Positions 1-8,052 of a stretch of DNA of 64,000 nt are shown one piece after another. How positions within the stretch are numbered: the stretch's first letter is position 1; each line of letters begins with the position of its first letter. The translations under genes and the position numbers were made by a program. Origin of the DNA: Amylostereum areolatum (taxonomy: Eukaryota > Basidiomycota > Agaricomycetes > Russulales > Stereaceae); assembly GCA_012932865.1 (NCBI GenBank), contig SAXG01000055.1, positions 248,001 to 312,000 on the forward strand. The letters run 5' to 3'. The notes under the pieces are model-generated. The model was given only the letters and a program-made list of their open reading frames with translations. It had not been told where the DNA came from and made no database searches.

Positions 1-533
1 GATGAGACGTACGCGCCAGTCGTCCGACTTCAATCCCTCCGCACCATCATCGCTACTGCCGCTATCCAAGGCGACGTCATTCGCCAGGCCGACGTCAAGA
101 ATGCCTATCTCAATGCACCCATCTACGACGACATCTACATGCAGCTTCCACCGAAGTACGAGGACTTCCGACCCGACTTCGCTCTCCAAGGCTCCGACCG
201 CAAAGGCCACCACCTCGTTGCAAAGCTCCGCAAGGGCCTGTATGGCACCAAGCAGGGAGGGCGCGCATGGTACCAATTCCTGCGCTCTGTGTTCATCGAG
301 ATTGGGTATAGCGTGTGCAATGCCGACCAGGCCGTGTTCTACTGGCAGAGCGAGGACAAGACCGAGTATGTCATTGTTGCCGCAGCCACCGATGACTTCA
401 CCATTGTTGCACCGCGCGACGAACTTGTCGATGCGCTACTTGCGGACCTCAACACTCACTTTGAGGTCAAGGACCTTGGACCAGTTAACTGGCTCCTCGG
501 ATTCCACATCACCCGCGACTTGCAGCGCAGAAC
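1..533 (+). pseudogene. copia reverse transcriptase, N-terminal part (interrupted)
   Basis: Frame 1 is open from the window edge. It shows the copia reverse transcriptase core: DETYAPVV at the edge, then QADVKNAYLNAP, GLYGTKQGGRAWY and DFTIVAPRDE, then the conserved DLGPVNWLLGF before the break. The catalytic box reads ATDD, not the textbook YVDD; both aspartates are kept, and I recall this variant as common in fungal copia elements. The ORF is cut after codon R-T at 533 by the TG of element A1's LTR and resumes at 8053. It cannot be translated as one protein in this state. Confidence 0.85.
529..533. repeat. target-site duplication of A1, left copy (AGAAC)
   Basis: AGAAC immediately precedes the 5' LTR of A1 and is repeated at 8048-8052 after the 3' LTR. 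A 5-bp duplication is the usual size for Ty3/gypsy integrases. Confidence 0.9.
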
Positions 534-990
534 TGTCATGAACGGTCTATAATTTTCTTTTTACTTTACATCGGTTACACGCTTTAGGACTTATCGACTT
601 ATCACCGGTCCGGCTCCACCTTGGCCCGGACCCGGCTCATCTATATCCCGCCCGGACCCACGTGACTCATCTCGGTCCGGGTCTGACTCCTTTCTCTTGA
701 CTCATGCTGTACGATACTGACTCATGCTGTGCTCTTTTACATACGACTGCTTACTTATACTTGGTCTGCTTACTGATCGCCGTGTATTGGTTGCTTACCT
801 AAGTCTCTCTCCTCTTGTGTATATAAGGCTCGCTCTCGCTGTACATATTCCTTATCTCGAGCTAGTCAATTCTACCGACTTTGCTTGCTTTCCCTTGTCT
901 GTCGCCGTGTCTGATCGGCTCCCCTCTGTCGTCCTCTTCCTCTGTCAGCTTTGTCGTAACTTGGTGCTGTCGCACTAGTCGTTGCTGACA
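534..990 (+). repeat. A1 5' LTR (457 bp)
   Basis: Begins TGTCATGAAC and ends GTTGCTGACA, with imperfect inverted ends TGTCA/TGACA. It carries a TATA box (820-827), three TGACTCA sites and the self-primer sequence 854-863. Short ORFs inside it (for example 724-978) recur in every LTR copy and have no coding character. Confidence 0.95.
663..863 (+). promoter_or_regulatory. A1 LTR promoter: bZIP-type sites, TATA box, predicted start
   Basis: TGACTCA, the AP-1/Gcn4-type bZIP core, occurs at 663-669 (overlapping a CACGTG box), 698-704 and 718-724. The last two lie in a 20-bp tandem repeat. The TATA box TATATAAG is at 820-827. Transcription is predicted to start about 33-34 nt downstream at 853-854, exactly where the sequence complementary to the primer site begins. 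Binding by any particular factor is inference. Confidence 0.6.
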
Positions 991-992
991 TA

Positions 993-1002
993 AGCTCGAG
1001 AT
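993..1002 (+). other. A1 primer-binding site, predicted self-primed
   Basis: AGCTCGAGAT begins 2 nt after the 5' LTR. It is the perfect reverse complement of LTR bases 854-863, which sit 34 nt after the start of the TATA box and so at the predicted mRNA 5' end. No tRNA-iMet-type binding site is seen. This is the arrangement known for the self-primed Tf1/sushi group, where the first bases of the mRNA serve as primer. The core CTCGAG is itself palindromic, so the evidence rests partly on position and on the independent family B case. Confidence 0.65.
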
Positions 1003-1461
1003 CTGTTTACTCTTGCACCACCCTACGACCGTCCCTACGTACTGTAGCGTAGTAGTAGTAGTACCCGTCTGGTACTGACCTTGTTCTTCCCCCGTGCCGC
1101 CCTAGACCGTTGCCCCCAGAGTACGCGACTCGTTACCCTGACATTGTGGTCGTGCGCACGTATACCGGTGCCGGCTTGACGTTTCCTCGAAACGTTACAC
1201 CTACTCGAGACTCTCCAATACCAGGAGTTGAAAGCTCAGAGGTGACAGTAGAAGGTGCACCTTTGGTGTAGGAAACGAGTAAAAGCGGCGAAAGGAAAGC
1301 GGTTTAGGAAGTCTTTGGGCTCGTGTCCCCTAGACGAAGAGACAGCCAACAGGTCGAGAAGACTGAGGCAGACCGTCTTGCGATCTCATAACAGAACCAC
1401 CTTCCCTCGACAAAATCTTCCCTTGCCGCACAGAGTAACCATTTCGACTGGGGGCTCGTGC

Positions 1462-1863
1462 ATGGAAGATTGGCGCTCGCAAGTTCAAGAATTCATCCCC
1501 ATCAGCCACGACGCTATCATCTCCCTCATCAACGAACCTAAAGACCCTTGGGCCTGGCACAATTGGAAGGTCGCCCTCGGTGTAGAAGAACTTGAAGACT
1601 CCATCATAGACATCCACTTCTATCGCCTCAAAATAAGCGAACAAGGAAACGGAAACCTCTACGTCTACTCCTGCCCATACGTCACCTACCGCTACAAACT
1701 CGAGCAACCCCCAAAATCCTTCTACGCGCCCAACGAGAAAATACCAGTAGACACTCGACACACCCACCGCCTCCTTACACCAGGCAACACCCCCAGCCCC
1801 ACACCAGAGCCAGAGGTCATCGACCTCACCCAGCCAGAGGTCATCGACCTCACCCACTTATAA
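1462..1863 (+). CDS. A1 ORF0, 133-residue protein upstream of gag, tandem VIDLT motifs
   Basis: The frame is open from 1255, but the first good ATG is at 1462, giving MEDWRSQVQEF. The C-terminus carries two 24-nt repeats (1810-1833, 1834-1857), each encoding EVIDLT. VIDLT is the core of known SUMO-interaction motifs such as those of PIAS proteins. The ORF ends at TAA 1861-1863. The same frame then stays open without any ATG through 1864-2169, encoding a Ser/Asp-rich acidic stretch, and runs into gag at 2170. The long upstream open region without a start codon suggests that ORF0 and gag are made partly as one readthrough product. Copy A2 keeps the same stop. Function is unknown; I recognise no catalytic domain. 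Confidence 0.6.
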   Translation: MEDWRSQVQEFIPISHDAIISLINEPKDPWAWHNWKVALGVEELEDSIIDIHFYRLKISEQGNGNLYVYSCPYVTYRYKLEQPPKSFYAPNEKIPVDTRHTHRLLTPGNTPSPTPEPEVIDLTQPEVIDLTHL

Positions 1864-2169
1864 ACAATTCCCTCGTTCGGACTCAACGGCTCCGACTCCA
1901 GTTCTGACTCCGACACCGACATTGAGGACGAAAACTGCTACATATATCCCCTCCCTCTAGGCTTCACTGAACGAGGAAACGACTTCTTTGTCCAACTCGG
2001 AGACACCACTGTCGAAGTCGCCTTTGTAGCAACCCAAACAAGTGGCATCAGTTGGTACTTCGCCAACGAAAGCCAAGACGACCTCACTGAAGCCGACTTC
2101 AACCTCATCGCCGCCTCCGCCCTACCGCCTGTCACCGACGAAGACTTCTCCGACCTCGACGAACCAATC

Positions 2170-3426
2170 ATGGCTGCCCAGTGGATCCGCACCGACCCCC
2201 AACCCCCTCTCCCCGCCGAACTCGCCAACTGCACCGAAATCGGTGGAACATGGAACATTGTCATCGGCCAAACTGGCTCTCCCATCCAACACATGAATAA
2301 CGGCACCGACGATGCCTGGCTCATGGAAGTAAATGGCCAATGGGTCGCCATCCCTGCCGTGCTTGTTGCTGCCCTCAACCTGCCACCCCCCACCGTCAAC
2401 GTCACGGCCCCCCCCATCACCGTCAACCCCCCTGCGGTCACTGTTAGTGCCCCAGCCGCCGCCGCCGCCAGACCCCCCCGAAAGAAAGTCCACGCGAAAA
2501 CTCCTGAAGGCTTCTCTGGGAAACGAGAGGACTTCAATGACTGGATGCGGTCGTGCGAGGAATACATGCGAGCTGCTGAGGATGACCTCGTGACGGACAA
2601 GGACAAAGTCCTCTTCATTCTCACCTACATGACGGGGGAGGCAGCACGCACCTGGAAGGCCGAGTATGAGGATGCACACTTGGCCAATGGAGCCATGGTC
2701 GCCTGGGTGGACTTCCACAAAGCACTCAAAGGGGCCTTCACCGACGTCAATGAGCAGCACCGTGCCGCAGTCGAACTGGACGGGTTCAAACAGACGAAGG
2801 GTACCACTGCCCATGAATACTTCGCCAAGTTCGAGCAACTCGCAAGAAAGGCAGGATACTCCACGGCGCAGGACCCTATCCACCTCATGCAGCTGCTCAA
2901 ACACAACGTCTACTATCGGACCATCGACTCCATCTACGACAGCGGTCACGTTCCTCAGAAATATGAGGACCTCAAAGAGCGCATCATCCTGATCGACGGT
3001 CTGCAACAGGAGCGGGAGGACCTTAAGACCCAGCGCAGTGGACCCGTGCAGAACCAAAAACCCAAAGGACAAGGATCGTCCAATGGGCAACAAGGGGGGC
3101 AGGTCCCATGGCGCCGCGATGGAACCGGCACGGTGCACGGTGGCAAAGGTCAGCCGATGGACGTCAACCGTGTCGACATCAAGGGGCGATGCTTCCGCTG
3201 CGGACAGAATGGCCACCAGGTGCGGGACTGCAGGGTGGACGTAAAGAACATCCGAGACATGTGGGGGAGGGACCGGTACACGGAACCACCAAAGCGGGAG
3301 GCTCGAGCACAGACGTTCGAGACGCCCACCGCCTGGGCTAGGAGCCTGTCGGCCGAAGATCGGAAAAGCGTGATGGACGCGCTTCAAGCTCAGCCGAAGG
3401 TGGAGGAGAAGAAGGAGGGTTTTTGA
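2170..3426 (+). CDS. A1 Gag, capsid-nucleocapsid protein (418 aa)
   Basis: The structural protein of the virus-like particle. A proline-rich N-terminus is followed by a retrotransposon capsid domain at about residues 115-300, starting near FSGKREDFNDWM and containing MTGEAARTWKAEY. A CCHC zinc knuckle (CFRCGQNGHQVRDC) lies near residue 340 and should bind the RNA genome. ATG 2170 is the first methionine after the ORF0 stop, but codons 1864-2169 are open in the same frame, so a longer form could arise by readthrough. The gene ends at TGA 3424-3426, inside a -1 frameshift signal that gives access to pol. Confidence 0.9.
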   Translation: MAAQWIRTDPQPPLPAELANCTEIGGTWNIVIGQTGSPIQHMNNGTDDAWLMEVNGQWVAIPAVLVAALNLPPPTVNVTAPPITVNPPAVTVSAPAAAAARPPRKKVHAKTPEGFSGKREDFNDWMRSCEEYMRAAEDDLVTDKDKVLFILTYMTGEAARTWKAEYEDAHLANGAMVAWVDFHKALKGAFTDVNEQHRAAVELDGFKQTKGTTAHEYFAKFEQLARKAGYSTAQDPIHLMQLLKHNVYYRTIDSIYDSGHVPQKYEDLKERIILIDGLQQEREDLKTQRSGPVQNQKPKGQGSSNGQQGGQVPWRRDGTGTVHGGKGQPMDVNRVDIKGRCFRCGQNGHQVRDCRVDVKNIRDMWGRDRYTEPPKREARAQTFETPTAWARSLSAEDRKSVMDALQAQPKVEEKKEGF

Positions 3427-3459
3427 GGGGGCTGACGATGTACACGGCATCTGAAGCCC
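3417..3459 (+). promoter_or_regulatory. A1 programmed -1 frameshift signal, gag to pol
   Basis: The heptamer GGGTTTT at 3417-3423 reads G GGT TTT in the gag frame, a canonical X XXY YYZ slippery site, with the TGA stop directly after it. A hairpin starts 5 nt after the heptamer: GGGCT (3429-3433) pairs with AGCCC (3455-3459), and GATG (3437-3440) pairs with CATC (3448-3451), separated by a 3x3 internal loop. Slippage moves ribosomes into the pol frame (TTG AGG ...). The same heptamer drives frameshifting in luteovirus-type plant RNA viruses, as I recall. Confidence 0.75.
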
Positions 3460-6400
3460 AAGTTTCTGTTTCTCGCTCGTCTGGTTTTGTGGCGCCTCGG
3501 TGGCCTGGTTCTCGTTTACATATGCGCATTGTTGATTCGGACTGTACTACTACGGGGGATATCCCCATTATGACTTCTCTTACGGACTCTATCGGTACGG
3601 GCACGCGTCCCGTTGTTATTTTAGATACTCAGGCCTCGATTTGTGAGCCTTCGGCTTTGGATATGGCTTCGGTTTCGGCTTCAGTTTTGGATACGGCTTT
3701 GGATACGGACTCGGTTTTGGATATGGACCCTGTGAAGTCAGGGACAACGCCGTGCGATGGAAGGGGCATGGCGCCCAAATCATGTTATATGGCACCTGGA
3801 ACGGCTCAATGGACGCTTCGTCGCTTAAGGGAAGACAAACCCGAAAGTGCAATTGCAATCCTTCGCATCTGGACACACCACCGACGCCGTGACGAGGCTA
3901 CTTATGAAGCCATCAAGGAAATAACTGGCATGGGAGACGAGTTAGCATGTCAAGCTCTACTAGAGCTCGCCACTCCTATGCAGTTCATACGCTCCGCCAG
4001 CACCAAGGAACAAACGGTCATTCCCACACAACTGGTGGTAGATTCCAAACGCATTGTCAAAGCTCTCGCACTCCTGGACAGTGGTTGCACTGGCTCGTGT
4101 ATCAACACGAAGTTTGTGCAGGAAAATCACATCCCCACGCGACGGACTGCTCGCCCAATCCCAGTACGAAATGCAGACGGCACTCTCAACACAGGAGGTC
4201 CCATTACGGAATATGTCACACTTCGCCTAAATATTCAAGACCATGAAGAAAACATTGACCTGGCGGTCTCCAATCTAGGAGATACGGACCTTTTCATTGG
4301 ACATGAGTGGCTAAAGAAGCACAACCCTCACATCGACTGGAAATCCGGGTCAATTGAATTTGACCGATGCCCTATCAGCTGCTCTCGTCCCCCTCCCCTC
4401 CTCAATATCGATGAGGATGAAGAGGAGGAGGAAGAGCCAGTCCACATGGAAAAGGACGAGCAGCTGTTTGCTTTCGACTGGGATGGCTACAAAGCGACAT
4501 ACCACATCCGGACCCATGCATCGGACATTGCAATTGAAGAGCACGCTAAGAAAAAGGAACAGACCTTCTCTGAGCGAGTCCCAACGGCGTACCACGAATT
4601 CAAGGACATCTTTGACAAAGACGACTTCGACAAGCTCCCTGAGCGACGCCCATGGGACCACGCCATTGAGCTCACTCCTAACTTCAAACCGGTTGATTGC
4701 AAAGTTTACCCCCTCACATTGGACGAGCAGAAGCAACTGGACGCCTTTCTGGAAGAGAACCTGAGATCTGGCCGGATTCAACCGTCCAAATCACCCATGG
4801 CCTCCCCATTCTTCTTCATCAAGAAAAAAGACGGCTCGCTACGTCCTGTGCAGGACTATCGAAAGCTCAATGAGATGACAATAAAGAACCGTTACCCGCT
4901 CCCGCTCATCCAAGAGTTGGTTGACAAACTTAAAGGAGCACGGCACTTTACCAAGCTCGATGTCCGATGGGGGTACAACAATGTTCGGATTAAAGAAGGG
5001 GACGAGTGGAAAGCTGCATTCCGCACGAACAAAGGTCTCTACGAGCCTACGGTCATGTTCTTTGGACTCACCAACTCCCCGTCTACGTTCCAAGCCATGA
5101 TGAATGACCTGTTCAAAGACGTGATCCACCAAGGAGTCGTGGTCGTCTATTTGGACGACATCCTCATCTTCACACATACGCTAGAAGAACATCGTCGAAT
5201 AGTCAAGGAGGTCCTTCGGATCCTGCGAGAAAACAAACTCTATCTGAAGCCAGAAAAGTGCGAGTTTGAGAAGGCAGAAATCGAATACCTGGGCATGATT
5301 GTCGGCGGAGGAAGGGTTCGCATGGATCCAGCAAAGGTCGCAGCAATCACCAATTGGCCAGCCCCCAAAACGAAGAAACAACTTCAATCATTTTTGGGCT
5401 TTTGCAACTTCTACCGTCGCTTTATCAAGGACTTCAGTGGCATTGCTCACCCAATGACTAAACTCACTGGGAAGACGGAATGGGTCTGGGACACCCCACA
5501 GCAGGAGGCTTTTGAGGAACTCAAGCGACGTATAACATCGCAGCCAGTTCTAGCAATCCCTACAGACGATGGACAGTTCCGTGTCGAGGCGGACTCCTCT
5601 GACTATGCCACGGGCGCGGTACTTTCGCAACAACAGGACAATGGCAAATGGCACCCGGTCGCCTTCCTCTCAAAGTCCCTCAGCGAAGCTGAGAGGAACT
5701 ATGAGATTTATGACAAGGAATTACTGGCTATCATGACGGCGCTAGAGGAATGGAGACAATACCTCATGGGGGCACGACAGGAGTTTGAAATCTGGTCGGA
5801 TCATCGCAATCTCACGTACTTCCGCAAGGCGCAGAAGCTAAATCGGAGACAAGCACGATGGTTAACGGAGCTACAAGAGTATCATTGTACGCTACTCCAC
5901 AAGCCTGGCAAAACAATGGGTAAACCCGATGCTATTTCCCGACTAGCGGGCCTTGAGAAGGGGGAGAAAGACAATGAAAACATTGTCCTCCTGAAACCAG
6001 AACTCTTTCGCGCCCTCAACCATGCAGGAATTATAACCAATGGACCTGACAATGTCTTCATTGAGCGGATTCAGGAGGCTACCTTACTCCGAGACCATGC
6101 AGTAGAACGCGCCTTAGCACTCAAAGTGAAGGGATGGCTGGAACACGCAGATGGAACGATCACCTGGCAACACAGACTCTATGTCCCAAGAGACAAAGGA
6201 CTCCGTGCAGACATCATCCAAGCTCATCATGACGGCCCGCTTGTTGGTCACCCAGGACGATACAAGACCCATGAGCTCATCACGCGCAACTACTGGTGGC
6301 CTGCCATTAGAGACGATGTCCGGAAATATGTTGAAGGATGTGAGACCTGCCAACGTACCAAGATTAGACATGATCGCATTGCCGCTCCACTCCACCCACA

Positions 6401-7598
6401 TGACCCGCCACAAGCGCCTTGGGAGCATGTATCCATCGACTTTGTCATGCCGCTCCCAGTCTCGGATGGAAAAGACGCCATCTGCAATGTGAACTGCATG
6501 GGTACCAAGCAGGTTGTATTCTGGGCCACGACCAAAGACCTAACGGAGGACGAACTCGCCTTCGAGTACCTACGCGAGGTGGTCCCCCATCATGGAATTC
6601 CTAGAAAGATCGTCAGCGACCGTGGCAGCGTGTTTGTCTCCAAATTCACCACAGCATTGTTCCAACTGTTAGGCATTGAAGGGAACCCGTCCACGGCGTA
6701 TCACCCTCAGACGGACGGACAGACCGAACGCTCCAACATGACCATGGAAAACTACCTTCGCATCTTCGTCAATCAACGACAGGACAATTGGACACGTTAC
6801 CTCCCACTTGCCATGACTGCACTCAACAACATGGTCCATAGTTCGATTGGGATGTCTCCCAACTTTGCCAACTATGGTCGGGAACTCTACCTGGGGACAA
6901 ACCCTCGACGTGAGACAGACAACCCATCGGCGAACGAGTTTGCACAACGCATGCGAGACATCTATGAGGAAGCCCGCTCTGCGCTAAAGGCAGCACAGGA
7001 CGATCAAAAGCGCTTTTACGATCGCAAGAAGGACGAACCAATAGATTACAAAATTGGCGACTTCGTCTGGCTGGAAGCCAAGACCAGAGATGGCCAAACC
7101 GTAATCAAAATGGCACGTCCTATGCAAAAGCTAGATGACAAGCGCTTTGGTCCTTTCGAAATCCTGGAAAAAGTCGGAGCATCGGCTTACAAGCTTCGCC
7201 TCCCTACATCCTGGTCACGAAAACATCCGGTCTTCAACGAGTCCCTCCTATCTCCACACAACGGTCCCGCCTTTGACAATCAGAAAGCACCTACACCTCC
7301 ACCGCCAGAGTTAGTCCAAGGAGAGGAAGTCTATGAGGTCGAAAAGATTATAGACTCCAAGAAGGTTGGTCGCGGCTTCAAGTACCTCGTCAAATGGAAA
7401 GGCTACCCAGACAATGACAATACTTGGGAGCCTCTCACCAATCTCCAGAATGCCAAGAAACGCATTGACGACTTCCACCGTGAACATCCGGGTGCCCCGA
7501 AACCTGCACGCCTTAATCGTTGGAAACTCCTGTCGGAGGAAGAAACTGGATCTGATTACGACGAGGACGTCGAATCTAAGGAAGGGGTGATGTCATGA
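3423..7598 (+). CDS. A1 Pol: protease, RT, RNase H, integrase, chromodomain
   Basis: Expressed as a Gag-Pol fusion by -1 frameshifting; 3423 marks the first codon after the shift, not an initiator. An N-terminal linker with short L-D-x repeats is followed by the aspartic protease (LLDSGCTG near residue 218). Reverse transcriptase follows with VYLDDIL near 575, then RNase H (VEADSSDYATG near 720). The integrase has an HHCC zinc module (about 932-975) and a D,D,E core: D in SIDF, D in VSDRG, E in QTERSN. The chromodomain is at about 1302-1355 (YLVKWKGYPDNDNTWEP). This marks a chromovirus. The integrase segment that reads VVVDRLTK in family B reads NVNCMGTK here. No stop or frameshift interrupts the gene; TGA 7596-7598 lies inside the 3' LTR. 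Confidence 0.93.
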   Translation: MRGLTMYTASEAQVSVSRSSGFVAPRWPGSRLHMRIVDSDCTTTGDIPIMTSLTDSIGTGTRPVVILDTQASICEPSALDMASVSASVLDTALDTDSVLDMDPVKSGTTPCDGRGMAPKSCYMAPGTAQWTLRRLREDKPESAIAILRIWTHHRRRDEATYEAIKEITGMGDELACQALLELATPMQFIRSASTKEQTVIPTQLVVDSKRIVKALALLDSGCTGSCINTKFVQENHIPTRRTARPIPVRNADGTLNTGGPITEYVTLRLNIQDHEENIDLAVSNLGDTDLFIGHEWLKKHNPHIDWKSGSIEFDRCPISCSRPPPLLNIDEDEEEEEEPVHMEKDEQLFAFDWDGYKATYHIRTHASDIAIEEHAKKKEQTFSERVPTAYHEFKDIFDKDDFDKLPERRPWDHAIELTPNFKPVDCKVYPLTLDEQKQLDAFLEENLRSGRIQPSKSPMASPFFFIKKKDGSLRPVQDYRKLNEMTIKNRYPLPLIQELVDKLKGARHFTKLDVRWGYNNVRIKEGDEWKAAFRTNKGLYEPTVMFFGLTNSPSTFQAMMNDLFKDVIHQGVVVVYLDDILIFTHTLEEHRRIVKEVLRILRENKLYLKPEKCEFEKAEIEYLGMIVGGGRVRMDPAKVAAITNWPAPKTKKQLQSFLGFCNFYRRFIKDFSGIAHPMTKLTGKTEWVWDTPQQEAFEELKRRITSQPVLAIPTDDGQFRVEADSSDYATGAVLSQQQDNGKWHPVAFLSKSLSEAERNYEIYDKELLAIMTALEEWRQYLMGARQEFEIWSDHRNLTYFRKAQKLNRRQARWLTELQEYHCTLLHKPGKTMGKPDAISRLAGLEKGEKDNENIVLLKPELFRALNHAGIITNGPDNVFIERIQEATLLRDHAVERALALKVKGWLEHADGTITWQHRLYVPRDKGLRADIIQAHHDGPLVGHPGRYKTHELITRNYWWPAIRDDVRKYVEGCETCQRTKIRHDRIAAPLHPHDPPQAPWEHVSIDFVMPLPVSDGKDAICNVNCMGTKQVVFWATTKDLTEDELAFEYLREVVPHHGIPRKIVSDRGSVFVSKFTTALFQLLGIEGNPSTAYHPQTDGQTERSNMTMENYLRIFVNQRQDNWTRYLPLAMTALNNMVHSSIGMSPNFANYGRELYLGTNPRRETDNPSANEFAQRMRDIYEEARSALKAAQDDQKRFYDRKKDEPIDYKIGDFVWLEAKTRDGQTVIKMARPMQKLDDKRFGPFEILEKVGASAYKLRLPTSWSRKHPVFNESLLSPHNGPAFDNQKAPTPPPPELVQGEEVYEVEKIIDSKKVGRGFKYLVKWKGYPDNDNTWEPLTNLQNAKKRIDDFHREHPGAPKPARLNRWKLLSEEETGSDYDEDVESKEGVMS
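7578..7587 (+). other. A1 polypurine tract
   Basis: AAGGAAGGGG ends 3 nt before the 3' LTR and is the expected primer for plus-strand DNA synthesis. It overlaps the last codons of pol. Confidence 0.7.
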
Positions 7599-8047
7599 AC
7601 GGTCTATAATTTTATTTTTACTTTACATCGGTTACACGCTTTAGGACTTATCGACTTATCACCGGTCCGGCTCCACCTTGGCCCGGACCCGGCTCATCTA
7701 TATCCCGCCCGGACCCACGTGACTCATCTCGGTCCGGGTCTGACTCCTTTCTCTTGACTCATGCTGTACGATACTGACTCATGCTGTGCTCTTTTACATA
7801 CGACTGCTTACTTATACTTGGTCTGCTTACTGATCGCCGTGTATTGGTTGCTTACCTAAGTCTCTCTCCTCTTGTGTATATAAGGCTCGCTCTCGCTGTA
7901 CATATTCCTTATCTCGAGCTAGTCAATTCTACCGACTTTGCTTGCTTTCCCTTGTCTGTCGCCGTGTCTGATCGGCTCCCCTCTGTCGTCCTCTTCCTCT
8001 GTCAGCTTTGTCGTAACTTGGTGCTGTCGCACTAGTCGTTGCTGACA
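7591..8047 (+). repeat. A1 3' LTR (457 bp)
   Basis: Same length as 534-990; by eye one base differs (A for C near the start). It supplies the pol stop codon and the R region needed for self-priming. Confidence 0.95.
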
Positions 8048-8052
8048 AGAAC
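8048..8052. repeat. target-site duplication of A1, right copy (AGAAC)
   Basis: AGAAC directly after the TGACA end of the 3' LTR matches 529-533. Removing A1 and one copy restores the copia reading frame. Confidence 0.9.

Larger units (their letters stand above)
534..8047 (+). mobile_element. complete Ty3/gypsy chromovirus, family A copy 1 (A1)
   Basis: A full LTR retrotransposon of 7514 bp. It has two 457-bp LTRs with TGTCA...TGACA ends that differ at a single base near their start (TTTTC against TTTTA). The 5-bp target duplication AGAAC is at 529-533 and 8048-8052. Order: LTR, self-primer binding site, ORF0, gag, -1 frameshift signal, pol with protease, reverse transcriptase, RNase H, integrase and chromodomain, polypurine tract, LTR. 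All reading frames are open except for a single stop between ORF0 and gag, shared with copy A2. The near-identical LTRs imply a very recent insertion, and the element could still be active. Confidence 0.95.

Noticed and set aside
724..978. 84-residue ORF repeated in the family A LTRs
   Set aside because: It lies wholly within the LTR promoter/R region, changes length in A2, and is hydrophobic only because of pyrimidine-rich DNA.
991..1010. tRNA primer-binding site after the A1 LTR
   Set aside because: No TGGTATCAGAGC-like or other familiar tRNA 3'-end complement is present; complementarity to the mRNA start explains the site better.
2122..3450. 442-codon minus-strand ORF opposite gag (also 53839-55167)
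   Set aside because: Antisense of gag in both copies; gag itself has capsid and zinc-knuckle motifs and correct recoding signals, the antisense has none.
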